Positions 46,260 through 58,499 of a stretch of 64,000 nt of DNA are shown piece by piece; position 1 is the first letter of the stretch; every line of letters starts with the position of its first letter. The position numbers and the translations under genes are program-made. The notes under the pieces are model-generated. The model did not search any database. It saw nothing but the letters and a program-made list of their open reading frames with translations, and was not told the DNA's origin. This DNA is from Lithospermum erythrorhizon (lineage: Eukaryota > Streptophyta > Magnoliopsida > Boraginales > Boraginaceae), in the NCBI GenBank assembly GCA_019722365.1, contig JADFUC010002119.1, forward strand, positions 140,488-204,487. The letters are read 5' to 3'.

Positions 46260-48600
46260 ATGATTTTGCAAATTGCCAATCCAAATTCTCGCTATGCAAC
46301 CGATAGCCCATAAGATTGATCAAGCTTCTGCAAGTTTTACCATCCAAGAGAATCATCAATCAATTATATCGTCATCAAATGCTTGTCGCCTGCATCAAGT
46401 CAAAGATCCGACCAAGTGTGGATGGCTACATTATATTTCTAGACTTGAGAGGTTCTCTTGTCAACACTTATAGGTTGTCCTCTAGAAATTATACGGTAGC
46501 CCAGGAGACTTTATTTTTTTTTCATTGGACGAGGAAACAGTAGGTTATACATGAACAAGACATATAAACACATGTACATAAGTGGAATAAAAAATTGAGA
46601 TATAAGAAGTAATATTCAATTATTATTCACATAACAAAACAGATACACTAGCCCCACCGAATCCAAAAAATCACCATGGACATTTGTATAGACCAATGTC
46701 ACATATTCAATATGCTTCGCCTGAGGCGTTATTGATAAAGGATAAAGTTATATTAGCCTATACTCGGGAACTACTCCAAAGACACTCCGCTTCCACCATA
46801 TAGTCGCTTGAAAACTAGCATTGCGTACCCGGTCTACACCCAACTATTCATCTCTACTATGTACCAAGAATGCATCTTATGCTCTTTCGATACTACAAGA
46901 CGCTCTTTTCTTACTGCAATCCAAAGAGGTTTCTCCTGGATTACTGGGTATTACCGGTGCTAATTGGTACATACGACACATCGGCCGTGTGCACTCAGGA
47001 TGGGTGTACATGATGGACTCTACAATTCTAAGCATAACGTAAGTCCTCTTCATCTGTCCATCTCGCATTCACGGTATGACATGACTATTGAAATAACTCC
47101 AGCCTCATTGTGAGATGAATTTTCTGAATCATTCATTTTGAACCTTTGCTACACTTCACTGGAGCAGAAGTTCATACAAATTTCAATAAGCCGGTTGGCT
47201 TGATCTCGATGAATTTAGATTCCGAGAATGTATTTCGCTTCACTTGAGTCATTCATTGAGAAACGTCTACGCAACCAATACTTGACTGAGTTAAGTAATT
47301 CTACTTTGCTTCCAATGATTAAATGATTAGTATGTCATCGACATATAGGACTATGAATGTCATATGTATAACTCTCACTCACCTTCTTATTTATACAAGA
47401 TTCTTATTCGTTTTTGATAAATCAAAAAATCTTTGATTTCCTTATCGCATCGAAGATTCCAACCACGGGACGCTGTTTCGAGACCGCGAATGGACCTCTA
47501 CGCTTCCAAACCTTTTAGGTTCTCTTGGGACATGTAAAACTGAGATCGTACTAATGCATACTCTTCTCTCTCTAGGTTTCGCTCAGAAAACGGTCTTTAC
47601 ATCCATTTTCATTGTTTCATTAGTCACGAACGCCGCAACGGCGAAGATTTATCCTGAATGGACAAAGATCGGCCACCGGTGAACAAAGCTTCATCATAGC
47701 CTCGCTGAAACCTTTCGTCACGAAGCCCGCTGAAAACATGGAAGTTCTTGTCTTTGTCATGTTTCTTCTTAAATAGCCATTTACACTCAATGGGGCGAAC
47801 CTCATTAGGTAAATCTCACAAGGACTAAACCTTGTTTTTGTACATCGAATCCATCTCGGACTCCATGGCTATTATCCATTTATCAGCATCTTCGCTACTC
47901 ATTGCCTCCCTCGTAGTGGCGGGCTACCATTTTTCAAAATGATCTCGGCCATACCAACGGTTCCGATTCTTTGACGCATCTCCGCCGGTCCCTAAGGATC
48001 GGTTTTCCACAACTTCATGCGAATCAAGAATCGTCTCCTATGCAAAAAGATTCTGGCTAAGGTGTGTCACCGTCTCTACACCAGGTGTATTGACAGTCGC
48101 TTCATCATCTTGAGTTTCCTCAAGGTGAACACCTTCACTCCTAGTCCTTCTGGACAGACATTCCTTTACAAGAAATATTCCTGATCTTGCAACGAGTATT
48201 TGTTCGCTTCAGTAAGTAGTAACCAACGGTTTCCTTCGAATACCAATTAAAGTCGCATTTATCAGATTTAGGCATTAGTCTCTCTTTTTTCAACTTCTTG
48301 AACACAGGCTTCATAGCCCCAGATCCTAAGAAAATCCAATTTGGGAAACTTCGCATAACTCAATTCACAGGTATTTCTTACATGCTAATATGGGCTGACA
48401 TTTTATTGCTGCCAGTGATGCATTTTGTAGTGTATATCCGTAAATTAATCGCATGATAGATAGGTTCATCATATCGAACCATGTCAATTGCTACTGATTC
48501 TTTCGACGCCCGTGGCTCGCAGTAGAGCGAGTCAGAAAATAACACATTCTTTCGAGACGAGTATTTGAACCCTTGACTTAAATATTCTCCTCCTCTATAA
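46260..48600 (-). pseudogene. Copia reverse transcriptase and RNase H relic (younger element)
   Basis: Minus-strand landmarks in order: near 47805-47640, VNGYLRRNMTKTRT...FVTKGFSEA...SPVADL, the N-terminal reverse transcriptase block (canonically WVFKKK...KARLVAKGF...FSPVA). Then FIVLYVDDILII with the catalytic YVDD at 47334-47345, followed by a stop. Then, at 47040-46880, VESIMYTHPECTRP and SNPGETS, the linker to RNase H (canonically GSIMYAM-CTRPD and NPG-HW). Frameshifts and stops separate them. Between 48600 and 47900 only weak integrase C-terminal remains are seen. Nonfunctional. Confidence 0.8.
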
Positions 48601-48602
48601 GG

Positions 48603-49004
48603 TCAAAGAATCTTTATAGTCTTGTTCAATTGGTTCTTTACTTCATCATGAAGTTCCTTGAAGGATTCACGTTTGTGTTTCATCAGATACACATAACCAC
48701 ATTTACTGTAATCATCAGTAAGTGTAATGAAGTAACTGTAACCATCTCGTGCAGATGTGTTCATTGGCCCACATACATTGGCTTGTATGATCCCCAACAA
48801 ACATTTGCCTTCATTGTATCCAATGAAGGGCGATTTGGTCATTCTGCCCAGTAGGCAAGATTCATACTTATCGTATGATCCATAATCGAAACCTTCAAGT
48901 ATTCCACCGAAGTGAAGTTCCTTGATACGGTACTCGTTTATATGACCTATTCTGCAATGCCATAGGTATATAGGCTTTAAGCCGTTAGGCTTGTGCCTCA
49001 TCAA
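48603..49004 (-). pseudogene. Copia pre-integrase and integrase N-terminal relic (younger element)
   Basis: A frame of 133 codons reads YLWHCRIGHINEYRIKEL, the zinc-binding pre-integrase block (H-x-R-x-GH), then YESCLLGRMTKSPF (C-x-x-C decayed to C-L), then QANVCGPMNTSARDGYSYFI and TDDYSKCGYVYLMKHKRESF. The first catalytic aspartate region (canonically D-x-x-GP and TDDYSRY) is altered: VCGP where D-V-CGP is usual, preceded by N. The remaining catalytic residues would lie beyond the frame end. A broken copy. Confidence 0.88.
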
Positions 49005-49309
49005 TGTTATGTTCCTCGATTGACGTGTCTAGAGAGTCTAGACACATCTTGGAGAAATGTATTACTTTATATCACATTTCTTATGTAGATCCTAATGTAT
49101 CAGATCACTTTTGAAATGGAAGGAAAAACCCTTCATTATTCAAAAATACCAAAAGAAAGTAGTAATATTCCTACTATAAGCAGGGGTGCAGTAAACATTG
49201 TTTAAATTTAGAAACACGGCCCGGAGGCAAAATTCAAACTGATGGATCCTACTGCCGTACGCAACCTCTTTATCGCCCCTTTATGTCGATTCATCTCTTT
49301 CGAATATTT

Positions 49310-50240
49310 CTACATGCCCTGTAGCTCCTCCACATCATGACAACGTGTGAGAATGTTAGTGACAAGCACCCATTTAAGTAGAATTTTAAAAAAGTTATAC
49401 AAATCAATAACATATATATATATATACCGTAGCCGAGCGGTCATTAGACCATTCTTCCTATCTTCCAAGAACGTCTTGCGTCGATTCTCCAAGACCCAGA
49501 TCCTGCACAGCATAACACCCGGCTCCTCCTACTGCTTTTCCTCGCTGAAAGGCCTTGGTAACCTTAGGTTTCTTCGAACCTTTAGCCTTACCATTGTACT
49601 TCTTCTTAAATTTCTTTTTATTTTGGACCACCAAAACAGAAGAAGTAGGAGTTTATGTTCTCGTATTTGTCTCAACGATTCATGATCATCTTATGCAGTT
49701 CGTTTAGAGATAACTCAAACTTATGCATGTTGAAGTTCATCACAACCGAGAAACATCTCCGGAGGGACTTTAGATGCGTCTACAACCGCTCTTTCGAAAT
49801 ACCGAGCCCAAGCCATCGAGTCGCTCGACCAAACCTATCATTTTAATGACATGTGGGCTTCAGAATCTCCGCTCATTTCCTAGTTGGCCGTCAATAAGAG
49901 CATGCATGTCATATCTCTCATTTTAGCTTCCTTTCGGAATAACTCATCGCATTGCCTGGTACATGTCATATGCTTTCACCTTCTCATACTGAGTTTGGAA
50001 CGCAGGTTCCATATCGCTAGCATAAGACATCGACATCTACAACACGACTTGCATTTCTCTGTGAGGCTTTCCTACAAGTGTCATTATCCGGTCCGGGACG
50101 GGACCCCAGCTGCTCAACACATACTCAGTTTTCCCGCTTGAGAATCCTCAAGTTTCAGACTAGCTCATCAAAGTTCGAAGACAGCCAGACTTCTCAAGTG
50201 CAGCCCGAAGCGAGTTTCTAGGTGGATTAGGAGCAGTCAT
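49310..50240 (-). pseudogene. Copia gag to protease relic (younger element)
   Basis: The gag start codon is probably 50238-50240 (MTAPNPPRNSLR). Frame-shifted blocks then match copia gag: a FQTQYEKVKAYDMYQA-like stretch around 50000-49950 and RYDMHAL-like residues. A lysine-rich tract (about 49640-49560) precedes the nucleocapsid knuckle region, where the cysteines are largely lost. LENRRKTFLEDRKNGLMTA (about 49500) follows, in the place of the family's C-x-x-YLEDKKNG block, and then YVIDLYNF and KWVLVTN, where the protease D-T/S-G should stand. The active-site aspartate appears lost. Confidence 0.75.
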
Positions 50241-52321
50241 TACAATTCTACAAGAATAAATATGTAAATGACAACAGTTTAGCAATCTATCATGTCAAAC
50301 ACTTACAAAATAAATTGTAAAGTAATACCAATACTCAAAATCTCATAAAATGTATTAGTATGCAAGACCTACTATATTGAAATTTCAAACGGCAACACTG
50401 CAACACATTTTGAAAGACCAACATGCTACAGTGAGGGTTAACTAACCACTATGTAAATGGCTGGGCACTCTTGTCTTACCAAAGATTCCTAAAGGATGCT
50501 ACCTAACAGCGTATCACTTGTTCACAACGTTAGTGGAAATCACCTAAGTGTCGACCAATTAAAACCAACTTAGTACTTGGAACGATCATCCTAAAACCCC
50601 ACAACGTTGGGGCTGAAATCACTCTCCAACACGATCCATTTCCATACTGCCACGCATACCAAGACACCCGCATCACAGCCGTGCTCCACGATCGTGATAA
50701 GTTTCACAACTTTAAAATTGGTTTGATACGAGTGCTTAAATTTTATGGTGAGATTCATATTATTTGATTAATTATTTAACATGTTATATAACACATACTC
50801 AAGTAATATGCACATCATGAAAAATAAAATAAATAATACACATTTAGGAGATATATGATATGACCCTAAAAATAATAAATAATAAACCTATTACAACACT
50901 TATCAAGTGCAATCTTGTATTCTTCTTCACTTTGAAACTTCCAGTCGACACGGAACGCCATCTTCAATGCCTCCACGGTTGTAAATTTATTTACTAACCC
51001 AACTAAGACAGCATGCAGGCTTGTGGGTAAAATGAAACAAATAAAATAAAACGAACACTCAACGGTGTAGCGCATACCGTATAAACGGTTCGCAGACCGT
51101 ATTTCAAAAATACAACTAGGTCATATCAATATATTCCATTTCCATTCTCATTACAATATATAATAAATTGAAACACATAAACTATGCATTTAATATATTA
51201 AATGGTACGGATTAAATGACTCATGAATGTCATTAAGTGAGTTTAATGCTATTAAGCATGAAATAAACACGCTATCATACATAATAAACATCGATTTAAT
51301 ATGCAAATAAATACGCAATCAATTATATAATAAAATGCAATAAACACTACTTATGAGGTTCAGATAAATACTCTCAATTCAAATTTCAAATACATGATTG
51401 ACAATCATATAGATACTTTTCATTTTTATTATACAAATCAAAATCAATCACATAAATATACAATTTAAATGTGATAGGAAATTAATTAAAAATTGAATCA
51501 TAATTATATTCATGAAATATATATAATTAAAATACACCAATTAACATATATTTTAGTCCAATAGTTATTACAATAACTATTTCATTTATACAATAAAATA
51601 ATTATTACAATAATCATTTCAAATAATTTAACTAGAAATTATTACCATGATTATATCCTCAAATAAATACATTTATAAAAGGATAAATAATGAAAGAAAT
51701 TATTGAATTAAACTTATTATCATTAAAATTGATAATTACAATTATCATAATAATAAAATGATAATAATACACAAAAAAATCGAAATTAATAATTTTAAAA
51801 ACGGATTAGGGTTTTGTAACAACCAAATCCGAGGAAGAACGCGACGATCTATAATCCTCTACCGGGTCTCCGCGGCCGGGTCAGTCTGTGAGACGCGCCT
51901 AACGGTGGTCGAGTATCCTGCTTCACACGGACGAAAGCCCCCTGGTGTCCTCCAAAGCGTCGCGCCTCCATTCCACAAAAGATTCCGCCGAGATACTTCG
52001 TACTCCCTCTGTATCACAAAGGAAAATTGGTGTACATTTTAGAACATTTTAAGAGACTCAAATCCAATAAAATGTTTAGATTTTAATCAAAAATATTTTT
52101 AAAAAATCCTTTCAATTCATGAAACACAAATCTAAATTCAAATCATCAAAATTAACAATATGATGAACTTGAACAACTGTATAAAATACATATTTATTCA
52201 TGAATTAATTTTTCATAACATATATTCATGGTCAAGAATATATAATATGAAAAATGATATAAAATGTGTTTATATAACATATTATATATAAAATGTAATC
52301 GAAATTATACAACTTAAACAT
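50241..52321 (-). other. Leader and non-coding 5' region of the younger copia element
   Basis: About 2.1 kb between the primer site and gag, AT-rich with no coding blocks. It is long for copia and may contain insertions: at 52001 TACTCCCTCTGTATCACAAA looks like one end of a Stowaway-type MITE, without a matching other end. A GC-rich patch at 51830-52000 has a 94-codon frame with no recognised motif. Confidence 0.5.
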
Positions 52322-52333
52322 GTTCTGATACCA
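52322..52333 (-). other. tRNA-Met primer binding site of the younger copia element
   Basis: On the minus strand TGGTATCAGAAC starts one base after the LTR end TTCCAACA. It agrees with the copia consensus TGGTATCAGAGC complementary to the initiator tRNA-Met 3' end, apart from its last bases. Confidence 0.9.
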
Positions 52334-52334
52334 C

Positions 52335-53230
52335 TGTTGGAAAATTACGCAACTTGTTCATAATAAACTAAACAAATGCAACCAAAATTGAATAAATGTA
52401 TAATAACGAATTACGAAACATATATAATAATGAATTCATACACGTATGAATACGAGAGTACTTACAATACGCAGCGGATGTTGGAAACTTTCTTCCTCAC
52501 AAATTTCTCCTAGTAATCCCTCAAAGACCTCAAATAAATGCCTCGAGGTAAATTAGAGCGGTTGAATCACGCGATTGGACTTGCTATAATCTACGAGCAC
52601 TGACAAGAATTTCGAGTCAAAACTTGACTCAAAAACCAAAAGCGAAAGTTAGGGAGTGGGCGCCAAAATTTCTAGTTTTCATTTCATCTTTTTCCTTATA
52701 TAGTCCCTTTTGTTTCGGTAGAATAGCTTGACTCATTTGATAAATAGGTAACTAGTTAAGCCATTAACTAAGTTATTACTAACTAACTTAACAAGTTACA
52801 AATAAGCTTTCCTCGTTAAACCGTCAATTGAAATAACAATTTAATTGATTCGGTTTTGTCCAATTTGTATTTTACATTATCAATGTAAAATTCTCGATTG
52901 GGTATCTCGTTGATTTCAATCAACTCCCAATTTAACAATCTCGATTTAATTCCATACATGGAATATAACTCAACGTCATTGTATGTGTGTGACCTTCGAC
53001 TCAAAACATAGCGTATATAATTGACTATTATGATATTATATCGGTTATGCATGAGATCTAGCACCACATACCCTTGATATTATCGCGGAGTTTCATTTTA
53101 GTAATTGCAATTACTATTATTGAGCACTTAGTTTGAGTAATCTCATTTAACTAAAAATAGTAAATGAATTGTTACAATAATTATCGCAACAGGCATAATA
53201 ATAGAAATCAAAATACTCTGATTTCCAACA
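52335..53230 (-). mobile_element. 5' LTR of the younger Ty1/copia element
   Basis: 896 bp, TGTTGG ... CCAACA. Its ends are short inverted repeats (TGTTGGAAA / TTTCCAACA). A minus-strand TATA-like CTATATAAGG lies at 52694-52703 and could be the LTR promoter; the other LTR has the weakened ATATAGGA there. It is directly followed by ACTTT. Confidence 0.93.
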
Positions 53231-53235
53231 ACTTT
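53231..53235. repeat. Right target-site duplication ACTTT
   Basis: Exact repeat of 44970-44974 at the other border of the younger copia element. Confidence 0.9.
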
Positions 53236-53521
53236 CCTCGAGTGCACATGCTTAGATTTGTGATGTGATTTTGATTCCTTAGCTCGAAGCTATCATTCAA
53301 AGTGTTATCACAATATAACTCCACTAGACCTTCAATACTAGGTACTACGCCAAGTTCACTACCTAACTTGTCGATTCAAAGAAGCTTCCTTCTCGTCTCG
53401 TAGCTTCAATGTACTCAAATTTTCTATTATCGAAGTCGATACGCTACCTTGCTTGGTATTGCACCAAGACATCGCACCACCTGCTCAGGCGTATCACATA
53501 ACCAAATTGAGATCAACTATC
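53236..53521 (-). pseudogene. Older copia element, RNase H upstream part
   Basis: On the minus strand GGAMSWCNTKQGSVSTS (the copia G-AVSW-S-KQ-VA-S block) leads through a shifted E-A-E-Y region to SELGVVPSIEGLVELYCDN, then a decayed S-H-K-S-KHV region ending at the ACTTT site. It continues at 44969 after removing the younger insertion. Its own upstream part is cut off at 53521 by the gypsy-type LTR. Confidence 0.78.
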
Positions 53522-55546
53522 TGTAATAACTCACATTTAAAAAAAAAATTAAATTTTTTGGTCGGCAAGGACTCGGAATTAGATAAATAATTTCGATGAT
53601 AATATTATTTCATAAATTTTTTAGTCAATTACATTTATAATTTAGTAGTTTTGCTATGGAAAATTTTATCTTTGGAATTGGGTTCGCTGAGATTTGGGCA
53701 TTACAAGTTTTATAAATTAACCGAAACCGAATCCAGACTCTCGAGTTTTTTTTAAATATCTATCCATACTTATCCAACATCATCACAAGGCAAATCTCAT
53801 CTCCTTTCCACTTCATTTGGGCCGAAGTTTCACACCCCTCCCTTGAAAATGTTTCTTCCATTTCTCTCTTTCGATTGTCGCCAAACTCAAGATCGTTGTA
53901 GAATATCGTTTTCCCCATCCTTCTCTTCGAGTTAAGTATGAAAGTTCAAGTTCGAGATATTTCGTTTTGACATGTTGACTTTTAGTTGACTTTTCCATAA
54001 TTCAATTTTTATGATGAATCTTAGTTGGTTATGGGTTCTCATGGATGTATATGTTGACAATTCACGATTTGTAGGTCGCTTGAGGACGCATGGCCTGAGT
54101 TGACTTTCCTAGGTTTCAAGTTGACTTTTCTGGGTGATATTTTTCTGAGACCTTAAATGTGTAGGAAGTTTAATTGGGGCCTTATTGTAGCTATTGTGAT
54201 ATTAAATTGGTGATTTAAAATTGATTAAAGTGAATAAGGTTGAAAAGTATTAATTCCAGGTTGAGTTGTAATTGATATTTCGGAGTATAGGTTATTAATT
54301 ATGGACCTGCTGATTAACTAGAATGACTTATAAGTTGATTTGTAATGATAAAGTAATAAGATAGAATTTAGCGGGATCGATTTGAAGTCCAAGAAATCCT
54401 GATACCAAGGTACCGAAGATCCCCCCTCCGGGACATCATTACTCATTACCTCCTTAGTCTGGAAGGCTTCTTCTTTGATCCATTCCACCACCGTGGCTTC
54501 GAAGCTGCCTCATACCCACCATGGCAAAGCTGAGACAACCTATCTCGCTTCATGATTCATTTTCATGAAATTTTGAATGTTGCTATAAACGATTCTTAGG
54601 CCTTAAATTAGTTGTTTTTGAGTTAAAGTTAAGAGTTTGGATGAGTATGTCTTGATGTTTTGAGGATGTTGACTTTTTGGAATTTTGGGTTGACTTCTGT
54701 TTTATGCGATATTGAATATACTATTAGCTTAGATTATAGTATAAGAGATGATAATAATCGATTTTGGGTAGAAAGTTGGCTGTATGCTTGAGTCAATTTT
54801 TGAGTTGACTTTTCTAAAATGTTGTTGAGAGTATAAATATGTTATTGGACCTTTATTATGATTGTTTTGAGGTGGAAATTATGATTTATAAGTTGTCGAG
54901 AATATATGCTGAAATTAGTTTATTAGGATTTCAGCAGTAAACGGGCTTGGGGATTGAGGTCGTTAGAAATGGTTTGATTAGTTGGAAAAGTTGATATATC
55001 GGGTTGATTGAAATTGGTTGAAAATGTTGTATTTTGTTAAGGAGTTGGCCGATCATGGATTTAGTCCGATAGTTGAAATTGGGCCATTTTAATGGTTATT
55101 GAAACATAATTAGTAATCTATACTTAAGTTGTTAATTTGTAACTAAAATGGGCTGAAAAGCCTAAATTTAATTTAAGATAAAAAATTTTTAAGTAGTAGT
55201 AATTATATTTTCGCGATTAGACGCTGAACGTAGGAAAGGCAACCGATCGATTAGTCGGACGCTTCTTATCAAGCAACTACAATGAAGTCTATCTCACTGG
55301 CGCTTACTTACGCATTTGTTTTAAATTGTGTGAACATGTCATCAGGGTATGATTATGTGAGAATGGTATACATGATATTGTGGTATGATTATGTGAGAAT
55401 GGGTATACGGTAATTTTTGGATGACTATGCGTGGATTCATTTGCAAAGTAGCCATGTTATGATTACGCTGACAAAATTTCGGTGGCGTCAAGATCGCTGG
55501 TAAAGCATTTCCAACTTAAACTCCCAACTTATGTTCTTGTGTGCCG

Positions 55547-55680
55547 TGGGCCTTGTCGGCATTTGTGATTCTCGCGGGCCTTTGCCGGCTCGTTGTATTT
55601 CTCGCAGCCTTGTCGGCACTGCTGAATTTCTCGTGGCCTTGCCGGCACCGCTGGGTATTTCGCGGCCTTGTCGGCGGTCG
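55547..55680 (+). repeat. ~29-bp tandem array, GGCCTTGTCGGC units
   Basis: Four to five units of the type TGGCCTTGTCGGCACTGCTG followed by AATTTCTCG, 28-30 bp each, with GC-rich cores. They leave a 77-codon frame open (55541-55774), which has no coding meaning. Internal to the gypsy-type LTR. Confidence 0.8.
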
Positions 55681-55868
55681 CGGATTGATTTATGATTGTG
55701 ATGTTTTAGCCGTGTGCTTGGATATTGTTTGGGGAGAGAGAAGGGTTATTGAGAGGTGTTGGCTGGAGCAGTGACTTTTGAGGTGACTCGAGTAGTAGGA
55801 CGCGACCTCATAGTCGAGATGATTGTGGTTGTGCTGCCTCCTTCCTGCGTGATATTGTGACGCTATTG

Positions 55869-56190
55869 GCCTTATACTTTGTGTATAAGGCGGCTCATTT
55901 TATACTTATGTATAAGGCGGTGTGATTATCAATTGCCCATTCCTCAAAATACTGATTGAGCATATGCCTGGCTGTGAGGTTGGTATAGCAAGCGATACAG
56001 ATTTGTTTACTCGAAAATAGGAGGCGACCTTATAGTCAGATGATTAGATTAGGTGGCTCTCCTTCCTTAAAGAGATGTGATGCTATTGGCCTTATTATAA
56101 GTGCGTGTGCCTTATACTTTGTGTATAAGTGCGATTTGCCTTATACTTTGTGTATATGTTTGGCCTTATACCGTATAAGCTGCTTGGCCT
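55869..56190 (+). repeat. CCTTATACTTTGTGTATAAGG hairpin repeats
   Basis: The unit GCCTTATACTTTGTGTATAA and its variants occur at least five times. Each is a small hairpin, CTTATAC - loop - GTATAAG. A related CTTATACCGAGGTATAAGGC stands at about 61353 in the opposite LTR. Confidence 0.75.
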
Positions 56191-56289
56191 TATAGCATCG
56201 CGGTGTACACGGCAAACATAATATCGGTCTAAGCGTAAGATAAAGAAGACTACCAATCATACCGATATTTTGTCTCATTGACACTGCAT

Positions 56290-57365
56290 TCGCTTCATCT
56301 TTGTCGTTTAGCTGATGTAGACATGGGAGTTCCCGATCACCTTTGCATCTTCCATCCCGACTTCTTTATGAGCTCTTTCAGAATTTGCTTTGACTAATGA
56401 AGATCCGCCATCCATTTGCTTCACTTGGAGTCCGAGAAAGAAGTTCAACTCCCCAATCATGCTCATCTCGAACTCACTTGTCATCATTTTCAAAATTCTC
56501 ACACAACAAATCATTAGTAGAACCGAAAATAATATCATCAACATAAATTTGAACAACAATAAGATGTTTGCCCTTGGTTTTAAGGAAAAGCGTGGAATCG
56601 AGCTTTCCCTTCTTGAAACCATTCGCAACTAAATGTGTGCTTAACCTCTCATACCAAGCTTCCCAGCGCTTGTTTTTAAAACCGTAGTGGCCTCATTAGA
56701 TTTAACATCAAATTTTCTCCCAATCTATCTTTGGTGTTAAGAATATAGCATTTACATCCAAAACTTTAAAATAATCAATACGGTGGGATCTTACCATACC
56801 AAAGTTTGTAGCGAGTTAAGTCAAGAATAGTCTAAGTGAATACCCGTTGATAGTGTAACAAGCGGTGTCCACGTGTCCCCAAAAAATATTTTGGTAAAGC
56901 TTGTACCATTCAATACGGTCCGCCCATTTCTTGAATGGTCCTATTCTTTCGCTCCACAACTCCATTTTGTTGAGGTGTTCTTGGTGCCGAAAAGTTGTGT
57001 TGGATCCCATACTCCCCACAAAACTCCTCGAACTCCTCATTCTCGAACTCACCTCCATGATCGCTTCTTATGGCTTTGATTTTGAAGCCCTTTTCATTCA
57101 TGAGCTTTCTACACAACTTAGCAAACTCTTTAAAAGCATCACTTTTATTAGCAAGGCCAATTACCCAAGTAAACCTTGAGTAATCGTCCACAATAACAAA
57201 TACATATTTCGATCCACCCAAACTCTCAACATCCATTTCACCAAACAAATCCATATGTAACAAATCGAGCACATGGTTTGGACGGTAACAAGATTTATAG
57301 GTTTAAAAGAAGATTTATGCATTTTACCGTTGACATGCATCACAAAGTTTAATCTTTTGTACACG
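56290..57365 (-). pseudogene. SIRE-like copia integrase and reverse transcriptase relic
   Basis: From 57272 leftwards the minus strand reads LHMDLFGEMDVESLGGSKYV, VIVDDYSRFTWV, then IRSDHGGEFENEEFEEFCGE and APRTPQQNGVVERKNRTIQEM. That is the integrase core with its D, D and E catalytic region almost intact for 120 codons (56910-57272). After a gap with frameshifts, 56628-56308 gives reverse-transcriptase residues: a decayed IYVDDIIFGS region, then FEMSMIGELNFFLGLQVKQ, and a broken C-terminal part ending KEVGMEDAKVIG. Wording of these blocks is of the SIRE/Maximus type, unlike the Tork-type elements on the left. Cut off at about 56290. Nonfunctional. Confidence 0.85.
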
Positions 57366-58100
57366 TAGATTTGGTAGACCTTATACGCGAGTGCTTATGC
57401 AATTTAGATAACATTTCAATACTAGCACGACCCAACTGCCGATGCCATAAACTCACATCATCAAGGAACTACATTCATGCAAATATTACTAGCTTCAACC
57501 AAATCAAAAGTTAACATAATACACATTATTCAAACGATAGCTACGCACAACAAATGAAGACGGCATTTGAAATAACACATTTATGTTTAGAAAATTTGAC
57601 CTCATAATTATTTTCACATAATTGACTCCACACTTTAGCAAATTAAACTTTACGCCATCAACAAGCAAGGTATTTTTAATTTTAAAACAACCTTTACCAA
57701 TGCATCCTTACCTAGTATTTTTTAATTTTAAAACAACATTTCCAACCGCCTTGTTACTAAGCTTTTTAAGAAAAGCTGAGTATCTCCCCGTCATGTGCTC
57801 GAGCATCTGCCATCCACCATCCAAATATTTTCTTCATGGATGAGCGGCCCTCCTACAACACAAAAATCGCTCATTCGAGGTACCCAATGTGATTTGGGTC
57901 CTCGTTGCAAGTAAAGATGGATTTCATCACACCATTTCGGGTCTTAGAGACTGGGGATTACAAAGTGCCCATTCTCACTAACCTTTGAACGGGGCATAGA
58001 AAGACTTCGTGATTTCCTTTTCACAATAAGTAAGTGAAAAATGCGTCTAACAAATTTGATACCGATGATGAAGCAACATTAGAAGAATAGGAGTTATCAC
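57366..58100 (-). pseudogene. SIRE-like copia protease and pre-integrase relic
   Basis: On the minus strand a PKSHWVPR block (57900-57880), then WMVDGRCSS and GDTQLF (about 57830-57750), stand for the family's W-x-LDSGCSRHMTGD protease active site, with the catalytic D-S-G changed to D-G-R. The remainder is broken. Confidence 0.6.
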
Positions 58101-58499
58101 TTGAATAGCCTAACCCCTTTTGTTGGTAGGATAATCGCTGAAAGCATCAAGAATTTCATTCAACTTGTTTGTTCTCAAGGAATATAGTTGAGTGATTTCT
58201 TTGAGTTCTATTTTCCAACTCAACCTTATTAAGATTTTGTTTAAACTCAATTTTTCAAGAATTCCATCATTTTTAGATTGGAGTCAAGTTTTTAACAAAG
58301 TAACTTTATTTTCGAGGTGGTTTTAGCAAGTGTCTTTTATTTGTTTTCGAAAAGTTCTTTGTTTCTTTTAAGCAATTTTTCAAAACTTCTAACAACTCGT
58401 TATAATTACCTTAGCTTGTCAAAATCATTCCCGAGTGCTCATAATCACTAATGAGCCTATCATCCCGATAAGGAAATAGAGTTAAGAGGTACCTCCATG

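Larger units (their letters stand above)
44975..53230 (-). mobile_element. Complete but defective Ty1/copia LTR retrotransposon
   Basis: An 8256-bp element on the minus strand in normal order: 5' LTR (52335-53230), primer site (52322-52333), 2-kb leader, gag from 50240, protease, integrase, reverse transcriptase, RNase H, polypurine tract (45896-45910) and 3' LTR (44975-45895), flanked by ACTTT duplications. The gene order, with integrase before reverse transcriptase, marks it as copia, and the gag and RNase H blocks resemble the Tork group. Every coding domain is broken by stops and frameshifts. LTR divergence of a few percent in the sampled part suggests an old but not ancient insertion. 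Confidence 0.93.
53522..56285 (+). mobile_element. Gypsy-type long LTR, plus orientation (right end approximate)
   Basis: Starts TGTAATAACTCACATTT inside the older copia pol, a tip typical of plant Ty3/gypsy LTRs. It holds many GTTGACTTTT words, a block GATTAGTCGGACGCTTCT near 55250, and two internal repeat arrays. The same landmarks in the same order, but reverse complemented, are found in 60.8-62.57 kb. The right end is set roughly where the SIRE-like relic begins. No gypsy gag or pol is attached, so it may be a solo LTR. Target duplication not found. Confidence 0.6.

Noticed and set aside
52001..52020. Stowaway MITE start TACTCCCTCTGTATCAC
   Set aside because: No matching inverted end or TA duplication was found nearby; the same applies to the single tips at 21771 and 28345.
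55541..55774. 77-codon frame with W, C and L-rich translation
   Set aside because: It reads through the ~29-bp tandem array in the gypsy-type LTR.
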